Origin: JACDAE01 sp963744875 | GTDB taxonomy: Bacteria; Chloroflexota; Ktedonobacteria; Ktedonobacterales; Ktedonobacteraceae | DNA length: 64,000 bases | Direction: 5' to 3' | NCBI GenBank assembly: GCA_963744875.1 | Contig: CAVUVQ010000010.1 | Location: 620,001 to 684,000, forward strand | Translations under genes and position numbers: made by a program | Shown here: piece by piece, positions 55,278 to 63,875 of the stretch | Numbering within the stretch: position 1 is the stretch's first letter | How the letters are laid out: every line of letters starts with the position of its first letter | Notes under the pieces: model-generated | What the model was told of the DNA's origin: nothing | The model's database searches: none | The model's input: only the letters and a program-made list of their open reading frames with translations

Positions 55278-56690
55278 TTATTTTAAGAAACGGCCTTGAT
55301 CTGATCCCATTGGTTCCATCTGGATATGTCCCGTGGGATTCACGTGCAAGACCACAATTGCTTTATTAACCGGGTCACCATTCGACCCAAACGTGACCTG
55401 GCCGCTTACGCCTTGAAAACCGTTCGCGCCAGTAATCTGCTTCAAGCCTTGCTCGAGATCTGCAGGTAGCGGTTTCGTCTTGCCCGCGCCCAGGGCATTG
55501 TTGATGCCTTTCAGCAAAGCAATTGTTGCATCATAAGAAAGAATAACATCATTATCGGCGCGTGTGAACCCATAGGGGCTACCCTGTTTGTGTTGTCGGC
55601 CAGGATCAAAGTCATTCGGATATTCAGTAAAAAAGGCTGGCAGCGGCTTATAGCCAAGGACGGACCATTCATCAGGATAAGCAAAGGTGGTGAAGTGCAG
55701 GCGTGTAAAGCTGGCATGTCCACCACTATGGGGGTAACCACCCAGTTCATAGAGTGCATCACCGCCCATAACGGGTATTGTTCCTGACAACGGGTTTGAG
55801 ATCAACGTATCAACATCGGTTGCATAGCCAGAAAAGTAAATGATATCGGGATGATGACTGAGCGCATCGGCTATGCGAGAACTGATGGATGCTGCATTAT
55901 TCTTTGTGTAATCTTCGGTTGCCACAATCTGCTGACCATCGGCCTGGAATTGTTGTGAGAAATCCTGGGCGAGACTCTGGCTGTAGGAGTCGCTAGGATC
56001 AACAAACAACACAGCACTTTTGGCGTTAAGCGTATGTTCAGCATAACGTGCACCTACCGTCCCCTGAATTTTATTCGCGGGTGCTACGCGGAAAAAGTAA
56101 GGAGAGATGTTGGTGAGGTCATCGCTGGATGATGTTTGCGATACGATGGGAATGCCCGCCTGCGTCAATGTTCTAACGACCTCCAGTGAGCGAGAACTAT
56201 AGGGCCAGCCCATCACGCCAACAAAGCTAGGATCAGACTTTGCCAGTTGGACGATCTGCCCGGCAACCTGATCTGCATATTGGGTCTGACTACCAGAATT
56301 TGCAATCAAGAGGCGTACCTTCACGCCTCGCGGCAACAGTCCATTATCATTATACTCTTTTTGGGCCACATATGCACCTTGCAGGTCATCACGGCCCACG
56401 CCTCTTAAAGTTTTATCGCTAAGCATAGTTGCAACCACAAAGGTCACATATGGTGAACCAGAACTTATCACACGCATATCTTCGCGGTAGATGAGCGCCT
56501 CCGCATCTCCCGTATCATGCTGAACTGCCTCATCAAGCAACGGAATAGCGGCACTGGCACTACCCTGTTTGAACAGATTCATGGCCTGTTGCTTATACGA
56601 ATTATCTGCACGTCCGGTGTCAAATGCAAAATTGCCATCACTGATACCGATGTACTCGTCCCCAATTTTTGTGACACCAATCGCACCCAC
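55278..56690 (-). CDS. Extracellular ligand-binding piece of a second receptor kinase (frameshifted gene)
   Basis: This piece is the type 1 periplasmic-binding domain of the kinase encoded at 56579..58093: YVTFVVATMLSD, GVMGWPYSSRSLEVVRTL, SPYFFRVAPANKIQGTVGA, PVMGGDALYELGGYP. It aligns along its full length with the C-terminal half of the neighbouring kinase protein. It has no signal peptide of its own, which also shows that it belongs to a larger protein. The two frames are joined by adding one base near 56757-56762, in an AAT-repeat stretch coding for an Asn-rich linker just after the membrane helix. The literal start at 56690 is therefore artificial. Confidence 0.85.
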   Translation of the reverse strand: MGAIGVTKIGDEYIGISDGNFAFDTGRADNSYKQQAMNLFKQGSASAAIPLLDEAVQHDTGDAEALIYREDMRVISSGSPYVTFVVATMLSDKTLRGVGRDDLQGAYVAQKEYNDNGLLPRGVKVRLLIANSGSQTQYADQVAGQIVQLAKSDPSFVGVMGWPYSSRSLEVVRTLTQAGIPIVSQTSSSDDLTNISPYFFRVAPANKIQGTVGARYAEHTLNAKSAVLFVDPSDSYSQSLAQDFSQQFQADGQQIVATEDYTKNNAASISSRIADALSHHPDIIYFSGYATDVDTLISNPLSGTIPVMGGDALYELGGYPHSGGHASFTRLHFTTFAYPDEWSVLGYKPLPAFFTEYPNDFDPGRQHKQGSPYGFTRADNDVILSYDATIALLKGINNALGAGKTKPLPADLEQGLKQITGANGFQGVSGQVTFGSNGDPVNKAIVVLHVNPTGHIQMEPMGSDQGRFLK

Positions 56691-58093
56691 AGAGGCTGGT
56701 GTAGTCGTCGTGGTACTACTTCCAGCGCCAGCATTACCTTTATTATTATTGTTACCTTGTTACTACTATTATTATGAATATACGTAGAGACACTAAATGC
56801 GCCACCTAGAATAAGCAGACAGCAAAAGCACCAATAGAATGGGAGCCAGCCAGTGCGGCGGCGTTTTGGTTGCTGTTTGTTCTGTACATTCAATGGCTGA
56901 TAATAATTGGGTGGTGGCACAAAAGGGGGTGCACTCGGGTATGATGGTTGCGTATTCGAATATGGCAGTGGTGTCTGCGGTGACATACGAGTAGGCTGGT
57001 TAGAAATGGTTGGCAGGTTGGGGCTGCTGAGTGGATTATGGGGAGTTATAGCGGTATTAGCGTTTGTAGGTGCAATGATAGCACCCATTGCGCCAGAAGT
57101 TCCCAGCATATAACTGCTCGTGTTGCCCATCATGCCAAATTGTCGTTGCAGTACAGCATCAACATCTTGCTTCATAGCCAGGGCGCTTTGATAGCGTTGA
57201 TTGATATCATTGACCAGTTCGCGTGATAGAATACGCTCAATATCTGGTGAGAGTTGCGGATTAAGCGAGCGCACGGGCGGATAGATAAATGGGGGGGAGT
57301 TGCGTGGATCGCGATTCGTCAGGATATGGTGGAGTGTTGCTGCCAATGCATAGAGGTCGGCACGGGGGTCGGCGTTGCCCTGATATTGTTCGGGAGGAGC
57401 GTAGCCAGGTGTGCCCAATGCGGCGGTCTGTTTGCGCTGTGCATTTTTTGTCTCGTCGGCGCGTGCGATACCAAAATCGACCAGATGTGCTCGTTTATCT
57501 TTCGTCCCAATGATGATATTAGCGGGTTTAATGTCGCGGTGCACGATTGGGGGAGTTTGCTGAGCCAGGTATTCCAGGATATCCAATACCTCTGATGCGC
57601 AGAGCAGGGCATCGCGCTCACCCATAGGGTGCTTTGTACGTTCCAGGCGTTGCTCCAGGTTCTCGCCCTCGACGTATTCTTGCACCATAAAGTAGCGCGT
57701 TCCTTCTTGAAAGTGATCTGTCACATTGGGAACGAGCGGGTGATCGATATGGGCCAGGGTAGAGACTTCGCGTTTAAAGTTACGTACCTCTTCTTGTTTA
57801 CGTAGAGGATCGGTCTGCTCCGACAGGAGTTCTTTAATCACAACGAGCTTGCTATCAAGGCGCATATCCTGTGCAAGGAGCGCGGTACCCATGCCGCCTT
57901 CACCCAATATCTGTTTGATCAGGTAGCGGCCACCCTGTAAACGCGAACCGGGCAAAAGTGAACGAGGAATACTCCCGCTGTTTCCAGGCGTTGCTGCTAC
58001 GACGGAGGAAGTGGTCAGGCCAATCTGTTTACCGCAACTGCCGCAGTAGCGGACGCCGTCCCTGTTCTGCGCTTTACAGTACGGACATTCCAT
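56579..58093 (-). CDS. Ser/Thr protein kinase piece of a second receptor kinase (frameshifted gene)
   Basis: N-terminal zinc ribbon (CPYCKAQN...CGSCG), then a kinase with GEGGMGTALL, VVIKELL, HRDIKPANIII, VDFGIARAD and TPGYAPPEQ. A Pro-rich segment leads to one transmembrane helix (FYWCFCCLLILGGAF). The last 60 or so residues of the literal frame are out-of-frame. The kinase is about 70 percent similar to the one at 52332-55172 by eye and the zinc ribbon is conserved, so the pair arose by tandem duplication. The two paralogues differ most in the juxtamembrane linker. Both are on the minus strand, 105 bases apart. Confidence 0.88.
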   Translation of the reverse strand: MECPYCKAQNRDGVRYCGSCGKQIGLTTSSVVAATPGNSGSIPRSLLPGSRLQGGRYLIKQILGEGGMGTALLAQDMRLDSKLVVIKELLSEQTDPLRKQEEVRNFKREVSTLAHIDHPLVPNVTDHFQEGTRYFMVQEYVEGENLEQRLERTKHPMGERDALLCASEVLDILEYLAQQTPPIVHRDIKPANIIIGTKDKRAHLVDFGIARADETKNAQRKQTAALGTPGYAPPEQYQGNADPRADLYALAATLHHILTNRDPRNSPPFIYPPVRSLNPQLSPDIERILSRELVNDINQRYQSALAMKQDVDAVLQRQFGMMGNTSSYMLGTSGAMGAIIAPTNANTAITPHNPLSSPNLPTISNQPTRMSPQTPLPYSNTQPSYPSAPPFVPPPNYYQPLNVQNKQQPKRRRTGWLPFYWCFCCLLILGGAFSVSTYIHNNSSNKVTIIIKVMLALEVVPRRLHQPLWVRLVSQKLGTSTSVSVMAILHLTPDVQIIRISNRP

Positions 58094-58301
58094 CTCTTGT
58101 CCTACTTTCTGAAAGTATCTTGCTGCTAGATCCAGCCTGATAGTTGGATTGTCAGCATAGTTGTTTCAGGAAATTATACTGTCTTCATTGACGCTGGTCG
58201 CGTATATTCTTCATTAAAATATACGCCACATTCCAGGCTATTGATCTCAAAACTATCTACTGAATATATACGCAAAGGGGAGACAAAAGTTCAATTGATG
58301 G

Positions 58302-58357
58302 AGATAAAAAACAAAAACAGGCACATGTACCCATAAGAGGGAAGCATGCGCCTGTTT
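58302..58357 (-). terminator. Rho-independent terminator, minus strand
   Basis: Arms AAACAGGCACATG (58315-58327) and CATGCGCCTGTTT (58345-58357), with one mismatch, followed on the minus strand by a T-rich tract. It ends the small-gene pair at 58386-59103. The remaining gap to 58094 shows nothing else. Confidence 0.7.
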
Positions 58358-58385
58358 CTATATTTCTTCAGTATAGAAAGCAATG

Positions 58386-58842
58386 TTAGAGATGCTGGCA
58401 ACGCAAGGAGATAATGCCGGGGGCAAAGTGATTTGCCTTCTGCAAATATTCTTGTTCATTGCCCTCGATCATCAGCTTGTGCATAACGACTACATCGCCA
58501 TCGGGCAGTGGCTCGGCGGGTTGCAGGCATAATTCCATGACGGCGCAACCGCGTTCATAGACTTTCACCAGCCCACCTGAACCGGGGATGCGATAGACGC
58601 GACTGTCAATGGAAGGACTTACTACTTCGAGATAGCCAGACTTAATCAATTGCTGATATTGATGTCTCAGAAAGCATCTCACGCATGAGAGCTTTAGCCC
58701 GACTTTCAGCGGATAAATGTTCACTGACTGACTCTCGGAAACGGCCCACTCCTCCTCCATCGGGAGACTGAGAGAGGTAATAGATCGCCAGTAAGAGGAA
58801 CAACAGCCAGATACCAAGGAATAAACTCAGCGTTTCTAACAT
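58386..58842 (-). CDS. Small membrane-anchored hypothetical protein, frameshifted
   Basis: The N-terminus LETLSLFLGIWLLFLLLAIYY is one membrane helix (residues 4-23), after GAGGAG. A helical ESVSEHLSAESRAKALMREML segment follows. Near 58662-58668 one extra base ends the first frame; the second continues with HQYQQLIKSGYLEVVSPSIDSRVYRIP and ends at 58386. The joined protein has about 151 residues. The C-terminal domain has VYRIPGSGGLVKVYERG, a compact beta-sheet pattern. Family unknown. It starts 15 bases after the stop of the next gene and is probably co-transcribed with it. Confidence 0.6.
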
Positions 58843-58857
58843 GGCTGATACTGCTCC

Positions 58858-59103
58858 TCATCCACCTACAACGCGAGGCACAATGACGATTTGCTCGGCG
58901 GCGCGATCAAATTTCTCGATACGCTCTGTAGGTTTTCCTGTTTCCACTTTAAAAGTGGTTGCACCCCTCGCCCGTTCTTCGTTAAAGATGCGCTCCGCTT
59001 CGCGAATGGCCGCCATAGCTTCAGGATCGTGCGCTTCCGCTTTTCTAGAATCCCATATGATCCGGTCGTCACCGCGACGGGACATGACCCGTAGCATACC
59101 CAC
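58858..59103 (-). CDS. Small hypothetical protein
   Basis: About 81 residues. The GTG at 59103 is preferred because AAGGAG lies seven bases upstream; an ATG six bases later is also possible. The sequence is charged (SRRGDDRIIWDSRKAEAHDP) and mostly helical, ending IVIVPRVVGG. No family, signal or membrane segment is visible. Its stop is 15 bases from the membrane-protein gene, suggesting a pair. Confidence 0.55.
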   Translation of the reverse strand: MGMLRVMSRRGDDRIIWDSRKAEAHDPEAMAAIREAERIFNEERARGATTFKVETGKPTERIEKFDRAAEQIVIVPRVVGG

Positions 59104-59151
59104 AGTCTGTCTCCTTCTCATCTAAACAAGTTACTCTATCGTGCTCTCACC

Positions 59152-59364
59152 TTACCATCTCTCAACTGGCAAGGAACACGTTGGGATAGAATGAGCATAG
59201 CACGCATTCTTTGCATCGTCAAGGGTTAAGGAGATACAAAAAGACATATTCTTTCTGCCATAAGCAAAGATGGTTTTTCCTTCCTCATTTATAGCATAAA
59301 GCTCGGCCACAGGCCATCGCAGCATACTTTCCCTGACAATCCTAACGAGCGGACGGGAGTTCAT
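59152..59364 (-). CDS. Possible small hypothetical protein
   Basis: A 70-residue frame with protein-like composition (ELYAINEEGKTIFAYGRKN) but no visible ribosome site. It may be a real short gene or chance. The rest of the gap to 59637 contains only a family D arm. Confidence 0.25.
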   Translation of the reverse strand: MNSRPLVRIVRESMLRWPVAELYAINEEGKTIFAYGRKNMSFCISLTLDDAKNACYAHSIPTCSLPVERW

Positions 59365-59566
59365 CGTTTTTACATAAAAAGCGTTAGTATACAGGAAATT
59401 CTCCTGTTAGAAGATACGCGAATAGTACTATTCTGATTACGCTTCTTAATCGTATCTATCTTCATAATTACATAACAAGGGAGTGATGCTCCGGATTGAG
59501 AAACTTTTCATCTTTAGCTAGCGTGAAAGATGTAGTAAGCGCTACATTCTCTGTAAGTCGGAGCAC

Positions 59567-59594
59567 GGGCGCACGCAAGGTGACGCCCCTACCC
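59567..59594. repeat. Family D single arm
   Basis: GGGCGCACGCAAGGTGACGC followed by CCCTACCC, 44 bases before the methyltransferase start. Confidence 0.65.
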
Positions 59595-59637
59595 ATCCGG
59601 ATCAATTGAACTTTGACAGAGTGGTAAGGACGGATGT

Positions 59638-60612
59638 ATGACGACGAGTAACACACCTGTACGTAACGAGGTGCTTTTTGAAAATCCGTTTCAGATAGAA
59701 GATCTCATGGTCTTTGACGATAAGACCTTGCACACTATGTTAATGCGGGGTGAATTCGGTCTGACAGTTACGTCTCTGGCTCACTGTCTACATGGCACAG
59801 ATAAGTCTTTATTAACGCGTGTCAAACGTAATTTTTCTCCTCAACAACGCAAACTTTTTGTGCGGGAACTTCGGCGACCACTGCCACAAAGCGCTGTGGA
59901 ACAGGCGAGGCGCGATCTGCTCGATTGTCTTTTCTGGGAATTAACGTACTGGAAGACGCCTGAACTATATGAAGAATTGACGGAAGGTGAACGTATCCAT
60001 CCTGGCATTTTTGAACACCTGCGTCCCGATCTGCAAGGCAAAACGATTCTTGATGTCGGGGCTGGGAGTGGACGAGCCTCACTTGAATGCATTCGCTATG
60101 ATGCGAAGCTGGTCTATGCAGTTGAGCCATCACCTGGTTTGTTGCATATTCTGGAACAAAAGCTGAGTCATCGCGTGAATGGACAGCAAGTTGTTCCACG
60201 AGCGGGCCGTTTTGATGCTCTTCCTTTAGAGGATAATAGCGTTGATGTTGCGCTCTCTTGCTCAGCATTTACGGCTGCACCAGAGCAGGGTGGCGAACCG
60301 GGACTGGCGGAGATGTGGCGTGTTACGCGTCCTGGCGGCAAAATCGTGCTCATCTGGCCCCGACGCGAAGATCTTGAATGGTTACGTTCGCATGGTTTTC
60401 GCTATACTGCACTTCCATTGCACCATGAAATGCATATTCGCTTTCGCTCGCTGAAAAGCGCGTTGCATTGTGCGCGTCGCTTCTACGCCCGTAATAAAGC
60501 CGTCGTTCAGTATATTCTCAAGCAGCAAAAACCTGAAATTCCTTTTTCCGTACTTGGGCTTAACCCACCCAACGACTACTGCTGGTTGGAGGTGACAAAG
60601 ACGAGTAAGTAG
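59638..60612 (+). CDS. SAM-dependent methyltransferase with N-terminal FliG-like helical domain
   Basis: A 324-residue cytoplasmic protein. Residues 20-100 have the helical pattern of FliG domains: DLMVFDDKTLHTML, LAHCLHGTDKSLLTRV, NFSPQQRKLFVRELRRP, VEQARRDLLDCLF. From about residue 130 a class I methyltransferase begins, with motif I ILDVGAGSGRA (137-147), the acidic AVEPSPGLL, and DVALSCSAFTAAP. The MTase is of the methyltransf_11/ubiE type with unknown substrate. FliG is known from flagellar switches; no flagellar gene is visible here. The fusion is unusual, so the N-terminal module may be a protein-interaction domain. Confidence 0.7.
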   Translation: MTTSNTPVRNEVLFENPFQIEDLMVFDDKTLHTMLMRGEFGLTVTSLAHCLHGTDKSLLTRVKRNFSPQQRKLFVRELRRPLPQSAVEQARRDLLDCLFWELTYWKTPELYEELTEGERIHPGIFEHLRPDLQGKTILDVGAGSGRASLECIRYDAKLVYAVEPSPGLLHILEQKLSHRVNGQQVVPRAGRFDALPLEDNSVDVALSCSAFTAAPEQGGEPGLAEMWRVTRPGGKIVLIWPRREDLEWLRSHGFRYTALPLHHEMHIRFRSLKSALHCARRFYARNKAVVQYILKQQKPEIPFSVLGLNPPNDYCWLEVTKTSK

Positions 60613-60734
60613 TAGAAATTCCTGATATTATAATGGAAGTGTATCTTTACATGTCTCCCGTACTTAATCACGTACTATCCTTACAGGCATTCAGGGGCTA
60701 CAATTTGCGCCTATAGAAGAAAGGAAATAATGTA

Positions 60735-61679
60735 ATGGCTTCAAAAGCACAGACAAATGTAACAAAGAGTTGGGTTGAAACCCCACCACGCAGTCCACTA
60801 ATACGCCATTTTAGCGAACAATTGATTTATAGTATGCCCTGGTTGGACCCGATAGCTACTACTGTGCAGGGTTGGGTGTCGAAGCTGTATGGGCAACCGG
60901 GTCGACCGCCATATGCCATCAAAGATTTTCTTAATGGTAAAACGGTTGGTCACGCGCTTCACCCTGCCCTGGTGGCGTTCCCCCTTGGTTCATGGACGGC
61001 TACCCTCGTGCTCGACCTTGCCTGGCTAGCTGATGAAAATGACGGTATGGCACGGGCCGCTGACCTCACGATGTGGGTAGGTATTGTCAGTGCCATGGGA
61101 GCGGCTGCTACAGGGGTGACAAGTTGGGCTGATACTGATGGTCCGGAGCGTCGCACTGGTATCTGGCATGGATTACTCAATAGTGGTGTCACATTGCTAA
61201 ACGTTAGCTCTGCCATTCTGCGTCTGACCGGGCAGCGGCGTAGTGCGATTACGCTTGCCTCAATGGCCTATGCTATTTCTCTTTACTCGGCCTATTTAGG
61301 CGGCGAACTGGGCTATTCCTTTGGTATTGGTGTAAACCATGTTGCCTGGGAAGGTGGTTCCGATGATTTTGTTGCCGTTCTGAATGAAGATGAACTTGAG
61401 GCTGGCAAGTTGACACGCGTCGATGCAGCGGGTATCCCTGCTGTGCTGCTGAAGGATGGCAAAAATATCTATGCCATCGCCGCGACCTGTTCTCACTTAG
61501 GTGGGCCGCTGGACGAGGGCACATGTGAGAATGGTGTTGTTTACTGTCCCTGGCACAACTCTGGCTTTTCGATTAAAGATGGGAGTGTTGTCAATAGTCC
61601 TGCCGTTTATGCACAACCTACCTTCGCGGTGCGTACACGTAAAGGGAAAATCGAGTTACGCCGCCTCGAACACGCTTAG
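60735..61679 (+). CDS. DUF2231 membrane domain fused to a Rieske [2Fe-2S] domain
   Basis: A 314-residue protein. Residues 70-200 form a DUF2231 four-helix membrane domain starting GHALHPALVAFPLGSWTATL. Residues 210-310 form a Rieske-type domain with Cys252 and His254 (CSHLGGPL) and Cys271 and His274 (CPWHNSGF), the CxH...CxxH cluster ligands. Short spacing and the NspAVYAQPTFAVR ending match Rieske ferredoxins of small-molecule oxidoreductases rather than cytochrome bc1. It should be an electron carrier at the membrane. No oxygenase gene is adjacent. AAGGAA precedes the ATG. Confidence 0.85.
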   Translation: MASKAQTNVTKSWVETPPRSPLIRHFSEQLIYSMPWLDPIATTVQGWVSKLYGQPGRPPYAIKDFLNGKTVGHALHPALVAFPLGSWTATLVLDLAWLADENDGMARAADLTMWVGIVSAMGAAATGVTSWADTDGPERRTGIWHGLLNSGVTLLNVSSAILRLTGQRRSAITLASMAYAISLYSAYLGGELGYSFGIGVNHVAWEGGSDDFVAVLNEDELEAGKLTRVDAAGIPAVLLKDGKNIYAIAATCSHLGGPLDEGTCENGVVYCPWHNSGFSIKDGSVVNSPAVYAQPTFAVRTRKGKIELRRLEHA

Positions 61680-61999
61680 ATTATTTGTGATGATTGTGCA
61701 TGAACGGGCCGATATCGCGCCCGTACAATTGGGCCATCACAATTTAATCATGATTGTTAAGAAATCCATGGAATAATAATAGCTTTTTCCCCTTTTTTAT
61801 ACTCTTCAAACCCTCTATATATTATATTTTATTTAACCTTCTCTAATCATTCTCTAATTTGGTTTAGTTTCTCCTTACAACCAATTACACTAGAGTTTTA
61901 CCGAGACAAATTCCATTGCATTCCATGGAATAAAAGTTTATTCTGGTAACAAGACTTACAAATACTTATACCCCCACGTTACTAAGAGAGGTTTTACCT
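61680..61999. other. Intergenic gap before the sigma-factor gene
   Basis: No gene. Contains an arm pair ACGGGC / GCCCGT near 61702-61722 and two copies of TCCATGGAATAA (near 61768 and 61923); the second lies in a palindrome ATTCCATGGAAT about 65 bases before the sigma-factor start and could be an operator. Confidence 0.4.
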
Positions 62000-62629
62000 A
62001 TGCAAACTCAGAATTCAATGACATCTGTCGATATGACAGCACTCTCCGATGCTTATTTAGCTCAACAGGCATTGGCTGGCGATCAGGGAGCATTTGAATT
62101 ACTGGTACGCCGTTACAGTACACCTTTATTTAATTTCATCTGCCACTTTCTGGGTGACTATGATCAAGCCTGTGATGTGTTACAGCAGGTGTTCCTGCGC
62201 TTTTTTACTTCTCTGCCTAAACTCGGAACGGGTGATCCTTTCAAGCCGTGGCTTTTTCAGGTTGCACGTAATTGCTGTGTAGATGAGTTGCGTCGTCGCC
62301 GCCGCTATGCTATTCAATTTTCGCAGCTAGAGGCGGAGAATGATGAAAACGATATCTCATTTCTCAATGAGATTCCTGATGTGGGTCCTTTACCTGAAGA
62401 GTTGGCTGAACGCCATGATTTGCAGCAGACACTTCGTGAGGCAATTGAATCTTTACCGCCAAAGTTTCGTGCTGTAGTTCTCTTGCGTTATACCTCTCAG
62501 CTCAGTTTTACTGAGATTGGACGCACGCTGAATATGCCCGAAGCTACGGCAAAAACCTACTTTCATCGCGCCAAGGTTCTCTTGCGCAAGATACTCAGCA
62601 ACCAGATGCAAACGGTCTACGCATCCTGA
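62000..62629 (+). CDS. ECF-type RNA polymerase sigma factor
   Basis: A 209-residue sigma-70 factor with only regions 2 and 4. Region 2 runs from FELLVRRYSTPLFNFI through DQACDVLQQVFLRFF (-10 recognition). Region 4 runs from LPPKFRAVVLLRYTSQLSFTEIGRTLNMPEATAKTYFHRAKVLLRK, with the -35 helix-turn-helix. No anti-sigma gene adjoins it. The HAD phosphatase gene begins 25 bases after its stop. A palindrome ATTCCATGGAAT in the leader region could mark control. AGAGAGG precedes the ATG. Confidence 0.9.
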   Translation: MQTQNSMTSVDMTALSDAYLAQQALAGDQGAFELLVRRYSTPLFNFICHFLGDYDQACDVLQQVFLRFFTSLPKLGTGDPFKPWLFQVARNCCVDELRRRRRYAIQFSQLEAENDENDISFLNEIPDVGPLPEELAERHDLQQTLREAIESLPPKFRAVVLLRYTSQLSFTEIGRTLNMPEATAKTYFHRAKVLLRKILSNQMQTVYAS

Positions 62630-62653
62630 TAAAAAGAAAGGTGATCTTATCTT

Positions 62654-63344
62654 ATGCCATTACGCGGCGTTATTCTCGACATTGACGGTACACTTATTGA
62701 TAGTAATGATGTTCACGCGCATTCCTGGATTGACGCTATGGCGGAACAGAATCATCATGTGAGTTTTGATAAGGTGCGCCCTTTGATCGGCATGGGCGGT
62801 GATAAGGTGTTGCCGGAAGTGTTGGGCATCTCAAAAGATAGTCCTGAAGGCAAAAAAATGGAGCAGCGGCGTAGTGAGATCTTCCAGCAACGCTACCTTC
62901 CGAATGTGCGTGCCTTCCCGCATACACGTGAGTTCCTGCAACACATACATGATCAGGGTTTGAAGCTGGTTGTCGCGACATCCTCTAAACAGGAAGAGTT
63001 AAATAAGGTGCTCAATATCATCGGCCCTCACGTCTAGCGATCTGTTCGCGCAGGAGACGACATCCAGTGATGCGCCGCAATCTAAGCCTGATCCTGAGGT
63101 TATGGATGTTGCATTACAAAAGAGCGGCTTGCAGTCTGATGAAGTTATCATGATTGGTGATACAGGTTTTGATATAGAGGCGGCGTCTAAGGCTGGGATC
63201 AAGACGATTGCGTTGCGTTGCGGCGGCTGGTCCGATGCTGATCTTAAGGGGGCGATTGCTATTTATGATGACCCTGCTGATCTGCTGGCTCATTATGATG
63301 AGTCGCCGCTGGCACAGGGTGTGGGGGCTGTACATAATCATTGA
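62654..63344 (+). CDS. HAD-family hydrolase (phosphoglycolate phosphatase type), frameshifted
   Basis: A haloacid-dehalogenase phosphatase of about 230 residues. LDIDGTLIDSND is the nucleophile motif (DxDxT); LVVATSSKQEELNKVL is motif II; SKPDPEVMDVAL and IMIGDTGFDIEAASKAGIKTIALR are motifs III and IV with the Mg-binding Asp. The literal frame stops at 63037. Removing one base near 63038 joins GPHV to SDLFAQETTSS and the rest, ending at 63344. The MITE element inserts right at its stop: the 9-bp target repeat GTACATAAT codes for the end of the protein. It follows the sigma-factor gene by 25 bases. Confidence 0.8.
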
Positions 63345-63571
63345 CTCCAACAAATTGAGGAATTCGCCAAGTGGTGCATCAAAAATGGCAAAACACGCGT
63401 AAAACGGTAGGGACCCGATTGTATCGCGTCCGCCATTGATGGGATAGTGGCCGGGGCTTGATAAATCACGGACGCGATACAATCGGGTCCCTACCGTTTT
63501 ACGCATATTACAGGTATTGGCATCACGTTCCCGTCTTTTTTCCGAAATAGTTGGAGTCAATGGTACATAAT
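63330..63571. mobile_element. MITE-like element with 13-bp terminal inverted repeats and 9-bp target duplication
   Basis: Direct repeats GTACATAAT (63330-63338 and 63563-63571) flank a 224-bp unit whose ends are CATTGACTCCAAC (63339-63351) and GTTGGAGTCAATG (63550-63562). Inside lies a family B hairpin with 35-bp perfect arms (63398-63432 and 63469-63503). There is no coding capacity. Related units are visible at 32.5-32.7 kb and, partly, at 42.6 kb. Confidence 0.8.
63398..63503. repeat. Family B palindromic element (copy 3), 35-bp arms
   Basis: Arms from CGTAAAACGGTAGGGACCCG... and complement. Same core as the copies at 31.4 and 32.6 kb, here inside a MITE-like unit. Confidence 0.9.
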
Positions 63572-63576
63572 ACGCC

Positions 63577-63608
63577 GTAGCGGGCGCGATAAATCGGGCC
63601 CGCTACAT
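63577..63608. repeat. Family C palindrome
   Basis: GTAGCGGG...CCCGCTAC around GCGATAAATCG; one short arm pair directly after the MITE. Confidence 0.6.
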
Positions 63609-63631
63609 CATTGGGATATTTCAGATGAATT

Positions 63632-63691
63632 AGCATACGTAATATAAATGAAGATGCGTCAAATTGCATCTTCATTTATATTACGTATGCT
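63632..63691. repeat. 26-bp perfect hairpin with 8-nt loop (family E-like)
   Basis: Left arm 63632-63657 (AGCATACGTAATATAAATGA...) and exact complement 63666-63691; loop GTCAAATT. AT-rich counterpart of the hairpin at 28101. Confidence 0.85.
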
Positions 63692-63875
63692 TCTATATTT
63701 TTGTGGATTATTTTTAGTAGATCCCTCATTTGTTGGAGTTAATACATCCTGTACGCGCCTGTGCACCAAGGATGAGGAATATAATGAAATGGGGCATCGT
63801 AGTAGCGAGAAATATTCAAATATGCTATTATAAATCCACAATTCGCGCAAAGATGAAAAGGGCAGAAAAGCGACG

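Noticed and set aside
63648..63833. Short plus-strand frame in the repeat region
   Set aside because: It starts inside the 26-bp hairpin and no conserved feature is visible.
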